Positions 1-8,774 of a stretch of 64,000 bases of DNA are shown here, in pieces. Within the stretch, counting starts at the first letter, position 1; every line of letters begins with the position of its first letter. Made by a program: the position numbers and the translations under genes. This DNA comes from a bacterium (GTDB lineage: Bacteria; Oederibacteriota; CAKKQC01), in the NCBI GenBank assembly GCA_919901855.1, contig CAKKQC010000034.1, positions 7,335 through 71,334 of the forward strand, in the 5' to 3' direction. The notes beneath the pieces were generated by a model. It was not told where the DNA came from. It worked only from the letters and a program-made list of their open reading frames with translations, and searched no databases.

Positions 1-3000
1 GTGGATCCGGATCCCATCCCGGGCGAGGTTAACTGCTACATCGCGGTCTGCGAGAATATCGCGGGCACCGTGAGCGCGGATTCAGCGCCGTTCTGCACCC
101 GCATACCACCAAAGTGTCCAGGCGGATTCCTGATCGGCATCGTTCCTTTCCAGCTCTGTGAGGTGGATCTGTGTTGGGATGCGGCACGGTGTCCGCACAA
201 CGTGACGGGTTACCGGCTCTACCGTGCGACGTATTCTCCCGTACCGATGGACGTGCCGATCGTCGAGGTCGGGACGCCGGGGACCACGTGCTACGTGGAC
301 CGGGATGTCACCGCGGGCCGCACGTACTACTACCGCGTCTGCGCGGTCATCCCCACGGGGGAAGACGTGGGATGCGCGGATGAGATCGCGGTTACCGTGA
401 TCCAGACAACCACGCCACCATCGCTCAATCCACCCAGCTTGCTTCCTGGCGGCAAGGTGGATTTGTCGTGGGGAGCGCCTGATCCGATGTGCGCCCTGGG
501 CTGTACGAACTACGTTATCTACCGAAGCTCGATGCCGGGATGGCGGGGGGACGAGATCGGCCTCTTCAGTTCCACCGCCACCAATTTCATCGATACCCCG
601 CCGGTGATTGCGGGGACGTTCTACTGTTACTCGATTCTCTGCCTGGACGACAAGGCCACGCCGGACCGGGTCTCGAACCAGGAGTGCGTCTACGTCTATC
701 CGACGCCGCCGCCGTGCCCGGGCTGGTTCACGGCGTTGCCCGGGATCGGAGGGCTCTGCGACATCAAGCTCTGCTGGAACGCGGCGAACTGCGGGCCGGG
801 AGTGACTGGATTCGTCGTCTACCGCGCCACGTTCTCGGGTGTGCCGCAGATCAATCCGATCCTGACCGGGCCCGTCACGCTGTCGACCTGTTACACGGAT
901 TCCGACGTCACGCCTGGTGTCCCGTACTATTACCGCATCTGCTACGTCCGCGCCGACGGTTCGTACGAGGGCTGCACGGACGAGGTCTGGACTTCCATCG
1001 TGGCCAAGGTGGTCTTGCCGCCGACGATAGGCGTTGTACGACGGCAAACCAACGGCTCGATCTACGTGAGCTGGTCTCCGCCGCGCACGGGGGAGTGCAT
1101 CGAGGCCTGCTCCACGTACGCGATCTTCCGCAGCACGGGGACATGGTGGCCCGATGACGAACTGGTTCGCGTGGGTGGCGGCACGACCTACTATGTCGAT
1201 ACGCCGCCGAACCTCCCGGGCGTCATGTACTGCTACGGCGTGGCCTGCGTTTCCGGCGCCGAGGAGGAGAGTCCGCGATCCGACGGAATCTGCCTGGCGC
1301 CGCCGTGTCCGGGGGAGCTAACGGCGGTCGCCGTGGGGGGCGAGTTCTGCGGCGTCGGGCTCTGCTGGGCGGGAGGGACGTTCTGTATGCGGCCAGTAAC
1401 TGCCTTCGTCGTCTACCGCAATTCTTTCCCAGGCGTCCAGTTGTCCAATCCCATCTCGGGTACGACCATGGTGACCTCGGGATGCTACACGGACTACGCC
1501 GCGAGTGCGGGCGTCAGGTACTACTACCGCGTCTGCGCGCTGACGGATGGGTCAACCACCGCTTGGTGCGCGGACGAGATCGACCTGGAAATGGAAGGCG
1601 TCCAGGTGGCGCCGAACCTTGAGGATGTGAAGGTCTTGCAGGATGGCAGTCTCCAGCTCTCGTGGTCGCCTCCCGTGTTGCGGTGTGGAGTTCCATGCAC
1701 GGTCTACGCGATCTACCGTGCGACCGCAGGGACCGTCCCGTATATGATCGCGCTCATCGACTCGAGCACAAGCACATGGATTGACACGAATCCCGTACCG
1801 GGAGAGACGAACTGCTATGGCATGTGTTGTGCCCTGACGGGACTTCCTTGCCCGGTTCGTGTGTGCGCTGTCCCGTCACTGCCATGCATTCCCGTGAGCG
1901 CGCCCTGGTGGGCCGAGGTCGGCCACGATGCCAACGCTTCACGCGGGACTCCGATTCCCGGTCCCATCAACGCCAACTTCGCCACGATCTTCACGGCTTC
2001 GGCTAGAATCGCTGGTCCGGTAGCTACGGCCGAGGGCTACATGGTTTTTGGCGATCTTGCGGGAATCTTCTACATTCTGAACCCCGACTTCTCCGTGAAG
2101 TGCGAATATCAAACCGGCGGGGCGATCCGGTTCGCTCCTGCGGTGGATGTGTACGCCAAGAAGATCGTCGTCGGGTCGGATGACGGCTATCTCTACCAAT
2201 TCGACTATGCCTGTGGCTTGGTGAAGACATTGCACGTGGGTCGGCTTCGGAGCCCGGTTATTGTGGATTGCGGTCGCGGTGGCGGATGGTGGGGCGACAC
2301 GGATGGTGGAGTAATCCAGATCTGTCGTGATTTCAGCTGTTCGACGGTCATTGCGCCGGCCGGGTGCCGGAATTGCGGCAATGGCGGGGGTGGTGGAGGC
2401 GGCGGTCCTGCGGGTGGTTGGGGGGACGGCGGGGGAATCCTGCCCTTGTACGGCGGGATCATCAGACGCTGGTGCGACGCGAACAGGTGCTACATCGAAT
2501 CCTGGGACAGGACCGGTCTCAGAGGTTCCTATACCATCACCGGGGGGAATCAGGAAGGATGGATCTCGATCGTCGAGAACGGATCTGGGACGTCGTTCCT
2601 CATCACTCCGGGGCCGCAGTGCGTCCTGGCAATCGAACTGCCGAGCTTCGAGCTGAAGTGGAGGGTTCCCATCCCCAGCGGTCCTCCAGCCGTTCAGGGA
2701 TGCCATATCTATCTCTGGAGAGATTCGACCGTCACCGAAGTTGACTGTCAGGGAATTGTGCAGAGGGAGATTCCTTGCGGCCCGCGCATAAGGGCTCCGA
2801 TCGTGGCGTCCGGGACCCTGATCTACGTACCTCAGGATGGAGGCTTCACTATCATCGGGGCGGATCGAACGTTCATTCCGTTCCCCTGGAAGACCCCTTC
2901 GGCGCCTATCATGACGTGGGTGCCCTGGTTCGACTGGTGGTGGCTGATGTGGTGTGTCCCAGACGGCGAGAATCTAATCGGCATCTGGCGGTTCCCGGGG

Positions 3001-6000
3001 TGGCCGCAAATGCCGCAGGCGCAGTTGGGGTTTGGATCCATTCAGTTGTCATGGTTCGTGCCGACGTTATCCTCGTCTCCTTTCCCGCTCGGATCATTCG
3101 CTATCCAGCGCGGGGCGTTCCCCGGCGACCCGAATGCCGTATTCCTGCCGGTGGTGCCAGCCTCGCAGACGTCGTTCACCGACAACGATGTGCTGCCGGG
3201 GATGACGTATTGCTACACGCTATATGCCATCGACACCGAGGGGAACATAGGCCCTCCGGCAGTGTCGGTCTGCGCAGGCCCTGTGCCAATCTCCCTGGGC
3301 TTGGCGGCGACCTTGGACGTGGCGCCGACAGCGGTCTGCGCCGCGGGGAAGGCAGTGGTTTCGCTCACCGTCTCCAACGTGGGCCGCGGTGTGGCGGTGG
3401 ACGTGACACCGGGAACTCTAGTGGCCAATGGAACCGGGGGGGTGTCGTTCGTTGATGGGCCTTTCCCAACACCTCCGCAGGCCCTGACGGCGGGGGGGGC
3501 GGTCGTCTTCTCATGGACATATACAGCGACAACTCTGGGCGCAGTTGTCTTCTCGACGACCGCAACTGGGAGAGACGCCCTGTCGGGCAGTTCGCTGACC
3601 ACGGGCACCGTGATATCCAACCAGCTGTCGGTGCAGACCCCGGGGTTGCTGGTTTCTCAACTGGCCCTGCCGTCTCAGGTAGGGGTGGGCGAGATGTTCA
3701 GTGTTGGCCTGACCGTGACGAACGTTGGGGGTGCGGTGGCGTCAGGTGTCACGCCTGAGATTCAGTTGACCAGTGGAGCAGGGCTGGTCGAAGGTCCTAC
3801 TGGCCCCTTGCCGTCAGGTCCCATAAGTCTTCTCTCGGGGGCGATGGCGACCTTCGTGTGGTCCTACACGGCGGTGGGGACAGGCACGATCTGCCTCTCC
3901 GCCACGGCCAGCGGGGTGACGTGCGGGATGACTTCGGTCGCCGCGGCGGCCAGTGGGTGCACAGCAGTCACGCCGCCTCTTGGTGCTGTTGCGCTGCAGA
4001 TTACTGCCCCCGCAACTGTCACTGCGGGTTTGAGCTTCACCGTGACCATCACCGCCGTTGATGCGGCGGGATCTGTAGCTCCATCCTATGTGGGTACGGT
4101 GCTTCTCACCACAACGGATCCAAGTGCGGCGATTCCCGGGTCAGTTACCTTCACGAGTGCGGATGCTGGCGCCAAGAGGATCCAAGTGACCATGCAGACA
4201 GTTGGCATCGTGGCGATCAGGGCGGTGGATGCGACATTGACCAACCTCAAGGCCGAGGCCAGCGTGGCGGTCCTTTGCCCCGTGATCGGAGAGTCGTTGG
4301 TGGTGTCCGTTCCCACGCTCGTGTATCCGGGGGTGGAGTTCACGATGACGGTCACGGCGCTGAACTCGAGAGGCAAGGTTGATGCTCGCTTCACGGGGAC
4401 GGTGACGTTCTCCTCATCGGATCCGATGGCGATCCTGCCGGGGCCATGCACCTTCAGCCGGACTGACAACGGTGTTCGGCTCTTTACGGTGCAGTTCTAC
4501 TCGCCTGGCGTTCAGCAGCTCGTAGCGTTTGATGCGAGTGGAAGTTGCGGGTTCTCGGGCTATTCATCCGCCAGTGTCATCTCAGACCAGAATGTCGTCA
4601 TGTGGCCGAATGCCCAATACAACGACATCGACTTCTACGGGTCCGAGGGATGGGTTGTGGGAGGTTTGCCGGGAAGCGACAGCCCGTTCGTGCTGCACCG
4701 CGATGGACAGGCGTGGTCGAGGGTCATCGTGTCCATCGTCTCAAGTTGCACGGGCTACTTTGGGACTGCTGTTTCGCTCAGTAGCTCGCAGACGGGATGG
4801 ATGACAGCGAATGTTATACATACCGGGTGTGCTCAAGACACATCCCGATCCATTCGATATGAGATGAGGGATGGGGCATGGACGATCAATGACGTCAACA
4901 CAGTCGAGGCCTCGAACATGAAGGGCCTTAGGCTTGTCAGTGAGACTGAAGGATGGGAGGCAACGCTCGCTTGTGCAATATGCGATCCGGCGCAGGCGGA
5001 GTCTCGTATCTATCGCCTTTCCGGGACGACGTGGTCTCTCTTCCAGAGTTTCCCGGGCAGCGCTGGCTTCTCAAGGATTCGCTTCGCTCGTGGGCAACCC
5101 AACGAGGGCTGGATGCTTGGGTGGCAGCAGCCGTATCACTACAATGGAAGCCAGTGGGCGATGGATACCACTGCTCCGCCGGTCCGGGGATTCTGGATGA
5201 ACGCTCCAGACGATGTCTGGGCGGGCGGGAATCTCATCAACGAGCTTTGGCATTACGGTGGGTCGTCCTGGACGCCGGTCGCGAGCCCGGCGCCTGATCC
5301 GCAATCGGTCATTCTAGGCATTTCCTTCCTCGATCCTGAGCATGGCGTAGGTGTGGGAGGGACGGTGGGGCAGGGAGCGTCGAATCTCCCAGTGGTTCTC
5401 GTCTATGGCTGCGGGACGTGGTTATACGTTCCAGTGTCGCCTCCACCGGGATTCCGGCGAATGATTCTCGAGGACGTAAGGATGGTGAGCCCCACCAAGG
5501 CATGGGCCATCGGCGAGGTCTCGACTAGGCCCCTCGGAGCGTTGACTCAGGGCGTTGTTATAGGCATCGACCTGCCGGACGTTTCGGCGGGATGTCAGCT
5601 TGTTTCCGGGAAGAGCAGCAGGTCATGTTCACCTTCCCGAGCGATATATGGCGGAGCTGTCTCAGCGGCAAGAGGCGCAAACAGTGATCTGGGGGCAAGA
5701 CGGCGGATTGCGACCAAACCGGTTGTCTTGAGGACAAAGTTCCTGAGCTTGGGCCCGGGGTTCCTTGGCGTCTCCGGGATCCGTCCGCAGCGTGGAGATA
5801 GCGCAGGAGGAGGAATCGCCAGACCGAAGAAGGGATCGCCGAAAGAGGAAAGGCATGCGGGCAAGTGGCCTGCTTCCCTGCTTGCCGAGTCCTTGATGTC
5901 AGTGGATTCGAAGGATGGCAAGATGCTTTCCATGGAGGTTCTCAGCAGGGGGGGAGATTCCCCGTCTGGGGATGGGCTGTCCGTGGCCAGCCCCTCGACA

Positions 6001-6033
6001 ATAGGGTCTCCTTCAAGAACGCATCAACATTAG
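1..6033 (+). CDS. Giant cysteine-rich FN3 / beta-propeller surface protein, 3' part (open at left edge)
   Basis: At least 2010 residues are visible. The frame is open at base 1, so the true start and signal peptide lie outside the window. Residues 39-640 are an array of fibronectin-III-like modules with conserved WxxP-, YRA- and YYYRVC-like strands and many regularly spaced cysteines. Residues 640-1000 look like a PQQ-type beta-propeller (blades with GDLAGIFY and GSDDGYLYQF). One more FN3 module follows at about 1010-1100, then two CARDB-like repeats (about 1100-1330), two Big/invasin-like repeats (about 1340-1530) and a Ycf48/BNR-like propeller (about 1530-1860). The last ~150 residues are basic and low in recognisable structure. 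The likely role is an exported adhesin or surface-layer-like protein; no enzyme motif is seen. The CARDB-like repeats resemble those of the giant protein at 36948-41951, so the two belong to one surface family. Confidence 0.8.
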   Translation: MDPDPIPGEVNCYIAVCENIAGTVSADSAPFCTRIPPKCPGGFLIGIVPFQLCEVDLCWDAARCPHNVTGYRLYRATYSPVPMDVPIVEVGTPGTTCYVDRDVTAGRTYYYRVCAVIPTGEDVGCADEIAVTVIQTTTPPSLNPPSLLPGGKVDLSWGAPDPMCALGCTNYVIYRSSMPGWRGDEIGLFSSTATNFIDTPPVIAGTFYCYSILCLDDKATPDRVSNQECVYVYPTPPPCPGWFTALPGIGGLCDIKLCWNAANCGPGVTGFVVYRATFSGVPQINPILTGPVTLSTCYTDSDVTPGVPYYYRICYVRADGSYEGCTDEVWTSIVAKVVLPPTIGVVRRQTNGSIYVSWSPPRTGECIEACSTYAIFRSTGTWWPDDELVRVGGGTTYYVDTPPNLPGVMYCYGVACVSGAEEESPRSDGICLAPPCPGELTAVAVGGEFCGVGLCWAGGTFCMRPVTAFVVYRNSFPGVQLSNPISGTTMVTSGCYTDYAASAGVRYYYRVCALTDGSTTAWCADEIDLEMEGVQVAPNLEDVKVLQDGSLQLSWSPPVLRCGVPCTVYAIYRATAGTVPYMIALIDSSTSTWIDTNPVPGETNCYGMCCALTGLPCPVRVCAVPSLPCIPVSAPWWAEVGHDANASRGTPIPGPINANFATIFTASARIAGPVATAEGYMVFGDLAGIFYILNPDFSVKCEYQTGGAIRFAPAVDVYAKKIVVGSDDGYLYQFDYACGLVKTLHVGRLRSPVIVDCGRGGGWWGDTDGGVIQICRDFSCSTVIAPAGCRNCGNGGGGGGGGPAGGWGDGGGILPLYGGIIRRWCDANRCYIESWDRTGLRGSYTITGGNQEGWISIVENGSGTSFLITPGPQCVLAIELPSFELKWRVPIPSGPPAVQGCHIYLWRDSTVTEVDCQGIVQREIPCGPRIRAPIVASGTLIYVPQDGGFTIIGADRTFIPFPWKTPSAPIMTWVPWFDWWWLMWCVPDGENLIGIWRFPGWPQMPQAQLGFGSIQLSWFVPTLSSSPFPLGSFAIQRGAFPGDPNAVFLPVVPASQTSFTDNDVLPGMTYCYTLYAIDTEGNIGPPAVSVCAGPVPISLGLAATLDVAPTAVCAAGKAVVSLTVSNVGRGVAVDVTPGTLVANGTGGVSFVDGPFPTPPQALTAGGAVVFSWTYTATTLGAVVFSTTATGRDALSGSSLTTGTVISNQLSVQTPGLLVSQLALPSQVGVGEMFSVGLTVTNVGGAVASGVTPEIQLTSGAGLVEGPTGPLPSGPISLLSGAMATFVWSYTAVGTGTICLSATASGVTCGMTSVAAAASGCTAVTPPLGAVALQITAPATVTAGLSFTVTITAVDAAGSVAPSYVGTVLLTTTDPSAAIPGSVTFTSADAGAKRIQVTMQTVGIVAIRAVDATLTNLKAEASVAVLCPVIGESLVVSVPTLVYPGVEFTMTVTALNSRGKVDARFTGTVTFSSSDPMAILPGPCTFSRTDNGVRLFTVQFYSPGVQQLVAFDASGSCGFSGYSSASVISDQNVVMWPNAQYNDIDFYGSEGWVVGGLPGSDSPFVLHRDGQAWSRVIVSIVSSCTGYFGTAVSLSSSQTGWMTANVIHTGCAQDTSRSIRYEMRDGAWTINDVNTVEASNMKGLRLVSETEGWEATLACAICDPAQAESRIYRLSGTTWSLFQSFPGSAGFSRIRFARGQPNEGWMLGWQQPYHYNGSQWAMDTTAPPVRGFWMNAPDDVWAGGNLINELWHYGGSSWTPVASPAPDPQSVILGISFLDPEHGVGVGGTVGQGASNLPVVLVYGCGTWLYVPVSPPPGFRRMILEDVRMVSPTKAWAIGEVSTRPLGALTQGVVIGIDLPDVSAGCQLVSGKSSRSCSPSRAIYGGAVSAARGANSDLGARRRIATKPVVLRTKFLSLGPGFLGVSGIRPQRGDSAGGGIARPKKGSPKEERHAGKWPASLLAESLMSVDSKDGKMLSMEVLSRGGDSPSGDGLSVASPSTIGSPSRTHQH

Positions 6034-6074
6034 ATAGATCCGGGTTCTCTCCGGCCCGGTGACATTTTCCACGT

Positions 6075-6080
6075 TAGAAT
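6075..6080 (+). promoter_or_regulatory. -10 box (TAGAAT) of a probable leaderless promoter
   Basis: TAGAAT ends 6 bases before the ATG at 6087, so a standard start point would fall on the start codon. No ribosome binding site and no convincing -35 box is seen. It is the first of several identical arrangements in this window. Confidence 0.5.
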
Positions 6081-6086
6081 AGTTCA

Positions 6087-8774
6087 ATGCACGATCTTGC
6101 CCTAGATCCGCGCCGGCGGAGAATAAGAGGCTTCACTGTACCGGCGATTTTCCTGCTGGCCTGCATCATCGTGGGTGCCTCACGCCTGCCCAATTCCATG
6201 CCGGAGTACGGACGGGCTGTGCGTGCGGTTGCCGATGGGGTTGCGCTTCTGCCGGGGAGAGGTGCGCTGTTCAATCGACTGCTCGAGCACGGGTTACTGC
6301 TTGGGTGCTGGCTCTTCGCGTTTCTGGGCTCGATCGGCGCGGGATATCCGGCAGTCCGAATTATCGGCAGAAGGTCGGCGCCTGCAAGTGTCGAAACCGT
6401 CGCCTTCTCCGTCATTCTAGGCTGGGCTCTGTCCGGGCTCTGTCTCTTCGGGTTGGCTTTGGCCGGGCTGTTCTTTCAGAGCGTCATCGTTGGATTTGGG
6501 GTACTCATTGTGGTCCTGGGCGGTGTTCTCGTGTCCGCGAGACGAGGAGTGCTCCATCTGGCCGTCCTCCGACAATTCCGGGAGGGCCTGCCTGCGTGGA
6601 TCTGGGCGGTTCTTGCCGGCCTGCCGGCAATCGTTGCCGTGCCGCTGATTCTGGTCCCGCCCATCTATGTGGATTTCTACCAGTACCATATGGCTGCTCC
6701 CGCTCACTTCCTGCAGGCGCATCGTTTCGCTACCGAGGGGACTGGGTCGTGGTATCAGGCTCCAATCAATGGTGAAATGCTCAACTCCTTGGCATGTATC
6801 TTGGGTAACGACGCGCTTGGTCCCGCCATCGCAGCTCTCCCATACCTCGCCATGTTGGTGCTTCTTGCGCTGTGGATTCTGCAGCAAGGTGGAGGGAGGA
6901 TGGCTGCGTTCGCGATCGGTACCATCCTCTCGATGAAGCTCACCTACTGGGTCATCGGGACTGGGAAGAACGATCTTGGCGAGGCGGGCATCTGCGTTGC
7001 AGCTCTTCTGGCTCAATTGCGCGGGAGATCGCGGATGGCGGCGGTGCTCTGGGGGGGGGCCTGCGCGGCGAAGATCAATGGGTTCGCCTTCGCGGGTCTT
7101 GCGTGGATATGGCATGAGGTAGAGCGGGGCCGGCGGCTGCGCGGTCGCTGGCGTCCGGACGCTGAATGGATCGGGCTGGCCATCCTGCCCGTCTTCCCCT
7201 GGCTTCTGAAGAGTTGGCTCTTGCGCGGTGATCCGTTGTACCCGGCCTTCAGTTCCTGGTGGCCAGGTTCGCTCTGGGATGCAGGCAGGCAGGTCGCGCT
7301 GGAGCTCTCTGTCGGTCGCCACGAATCGCTGGCATCCTTGACTCGCCGTGCACTCATGATCCCCCTAGACTGCCAGCCGCTCCTCCTGGTGGCCTGTCCC
7401 GTATTGATCTATCTCTGGCGGCGCCTTGGGCGCCATGTCCGCCAAGTGACCGTTGCGACTGTGGTCTCCTATGTCGTCTTTGCCCTTGTGGTCTACGTCG
7501 AGATGGACCGGCTGACCTTGCCGATCATGATCATCTGGTGTGGCGTAGCGTCCCTGGTGATTGGGATGTTTCTGGAGGACCTTCCGGAGATTTCCCGTGT
7601 ACCGCTACTCATTGTTCTCTGTCTAGTGAGCTGGGCTCCAACGGCAGGAGCGATCAATCTGTCCTATGACGGGAGGTCCATTCGCTACCTCACGGGCGTA
7701 CTGACTTCCGGTGATCTCTACCGTGAAGGACGAACCACGATTGCAGAGACACAGGAGGCCGTCAGGGGACTGGTTGGTCTGCGAGGGCTTCTCCTGATCG
7801 ACGACCACATGCCCTATCGCTGGCCGGGAAAGGTGCAGACTGAGGATTTCTTCGACCGGAAGCCGTCCTGGGTCCTGACGAAAGAAGCGATCGACGCGGG
7901 CAGGATCTATATCAGATTGCGCCAACGAGGCATTACCCATATCGCGGAGAACTTCGTCGCCGGCATGGCGGTGTCTGCCGGCGGTTCGGCGTACAAGGCA
8001 TACCCATGGGATCGGAGGCAGCTGACGCTCCTGCGGGACTTCATGAAGCAACACACCGAAGTTGCCGTTGCCCCCAGGCACTGTGATTCCGTGAACGGTG
8101 GCTACTACGTCTACCGAGTAGTCTCACGGCCGGAACACTCATCCCCGCTCATCTACTATCTGCCTGGTATCACGGAGGTGATCTGGCAGATCTACCAGCC
8201 GGTCGGCTATGGCCTCCCATTGCGCGCGCGCGAAAGGGCCCTGTACTTCGTGGCCCTGCTGCCCGATGTTGGTAGCTTCCAGATGCTGGGCGCGGTGTTC
8301 GCGTACATGGGCCGGGACTACAAGGACGCGGCGTCGGAGTTCGGCCGCCTCGCGTATGCGGGCATGGTCGGTGATTTCTTGCATGGTTTCTGGGGCATGG
8401 CGGCCCTCCAGGCGGGGGACAATGCCACAGCGATCCGCGCGTTCGACGCCGCGCGGGGGATCTACCCTGGTCAGCGCGCGATGGTGGACGAGAACGAGGC
8501 GCGTGCCTATGCCGGCCTCGCGATGCGAAACGCTGAGAAGGGCAGCGATCTCAAAGCGGCGCTTGCCTATGCACAGAAGGCTGTGGCCCTGTGGCCGGAC
8601 AGTGCTCCAGCCAATCTCAGCTTGGGTGTCGTGTGCCTGAGGTTGGGCCGTGTTGGCGAGGCGAGAGGACTGTTCGAGGCCGTGAAGTCCCGGCACCCGG
8701 AGGATTGGCCCGTGCAACAGACCTGTCTGACGTATCTTGCGGAATGCAGTCGCTTGCAGAGTCAGGCCCGTTGA
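6087..8774 (+). CDS. Polytopic GT-C-type glycosyltransferase-like protein with C-terminal TPR
   Basis: The 895-residue protein has roughly a dozen hydrophobic segments up to about residue 500, then a soluble domain and TPR-like helices (about 690-895; for example ALAYAQKAVALWPDSAPANL). The first long loop carries YVDFYQYHMAAP, matching the D...YHL.LP motif shared with the four other polytopic proteins of this window. In GT-C enzymes (PMT/ArnT-like) an acidic residue in this loop is catalytic. A second shared motif is AAKING, AAKY in the paralogues. It probably transfers a sugar from a polyprenyl carrier on the periplasmic face; donor and acceptor are unknown. A run of nine G lies at 7051-7059. 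The ATG is placed by the TAGAAT box 6 bases upstream. Confidence 0.72.
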   Translation: MHDLALDPRRRRIRGFTVPAIFLLACIIVGASRLPNSMPEYGRAVRAVADGVALLPGRGALFNRLLEHGLLLGCWLFAFLGSIGAGYPAVRIIGRRSAPASVETVAFSVILGWALSGLCLFGLALAGLFFQSVIVGFGVLIVVLGGVLVSARRGVLHLAVLRQFREGLPAWIWAVLAGLPAIVAVPLILVPPIYVDFYQYHMAAPAHFLQAHRFATEGTGSWYQAPINGEMLNSLACILGNDALGPAIAALPYLAMLVLLALWILQQGGGRMAAFAIGTILSMKLTYWVIGTGKNDLGEAGICVAALLAQLRGRSRMAAVLWGGACAAKINGFAFAGLAWIWHEVERGRRLRGRWRPDAEWIGLAILPVFPWLLKSWLLRGDPLYPAFSSWWPGSLWDAGRQVALELSVGRHESLASLTRRALMIPLDCQPLLLVACPVLIYLWRRLGRHVRQVTVATVVSYVVFALVVYVEMDRLTLPIMIIWCGVASLVIGMFLEDLPEISRVPLLIVLCLVSWAPTAGAINLSYDGRSIRYLTGVLTSGDLYREGRTTIAETQEAVRGLVGLRGLLLIDDHMPYRWPGKVQTEDFFDRKPSWVLTKEAIDAGRIYIRLRQRGITHIAENFVAGMAVSAGGSAYKAYPWDRRQLTLLRDFMKQHTEVAVAPRHCDSVNGGYYVYRVVSRPEHSSPLIYYLPGITEVIWQIYQPVGYGLPLRARERALYFVALLPDVGSFQMLGAVFAYMGRDYKDAASEFGRLAYAGMVGDFLHGFWGMAALQAGDNATAIRAFDAARGIYPGQRAMVDENEARAYAGLAMRNAEKGSDLKAALAYAQKAVALWPDSAPANLSLGVVCLRLGRVGEARGLFEAVKSRHPEDWPVQQTCLTYLAECSRLQSQAR

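Noticed and set aside
7051-7059. Run of nine G in a surface glycosyltransferase-like gene as a phase-variation switch
   Set aside because: G7-G8 runs also occur in polA (25817-25824), rhaB (36649-36656), the YibQ-type gene (31398-31405) and elsewhere, so they look like a general effect of base composition rather than a contingency locus. The frame is intact.
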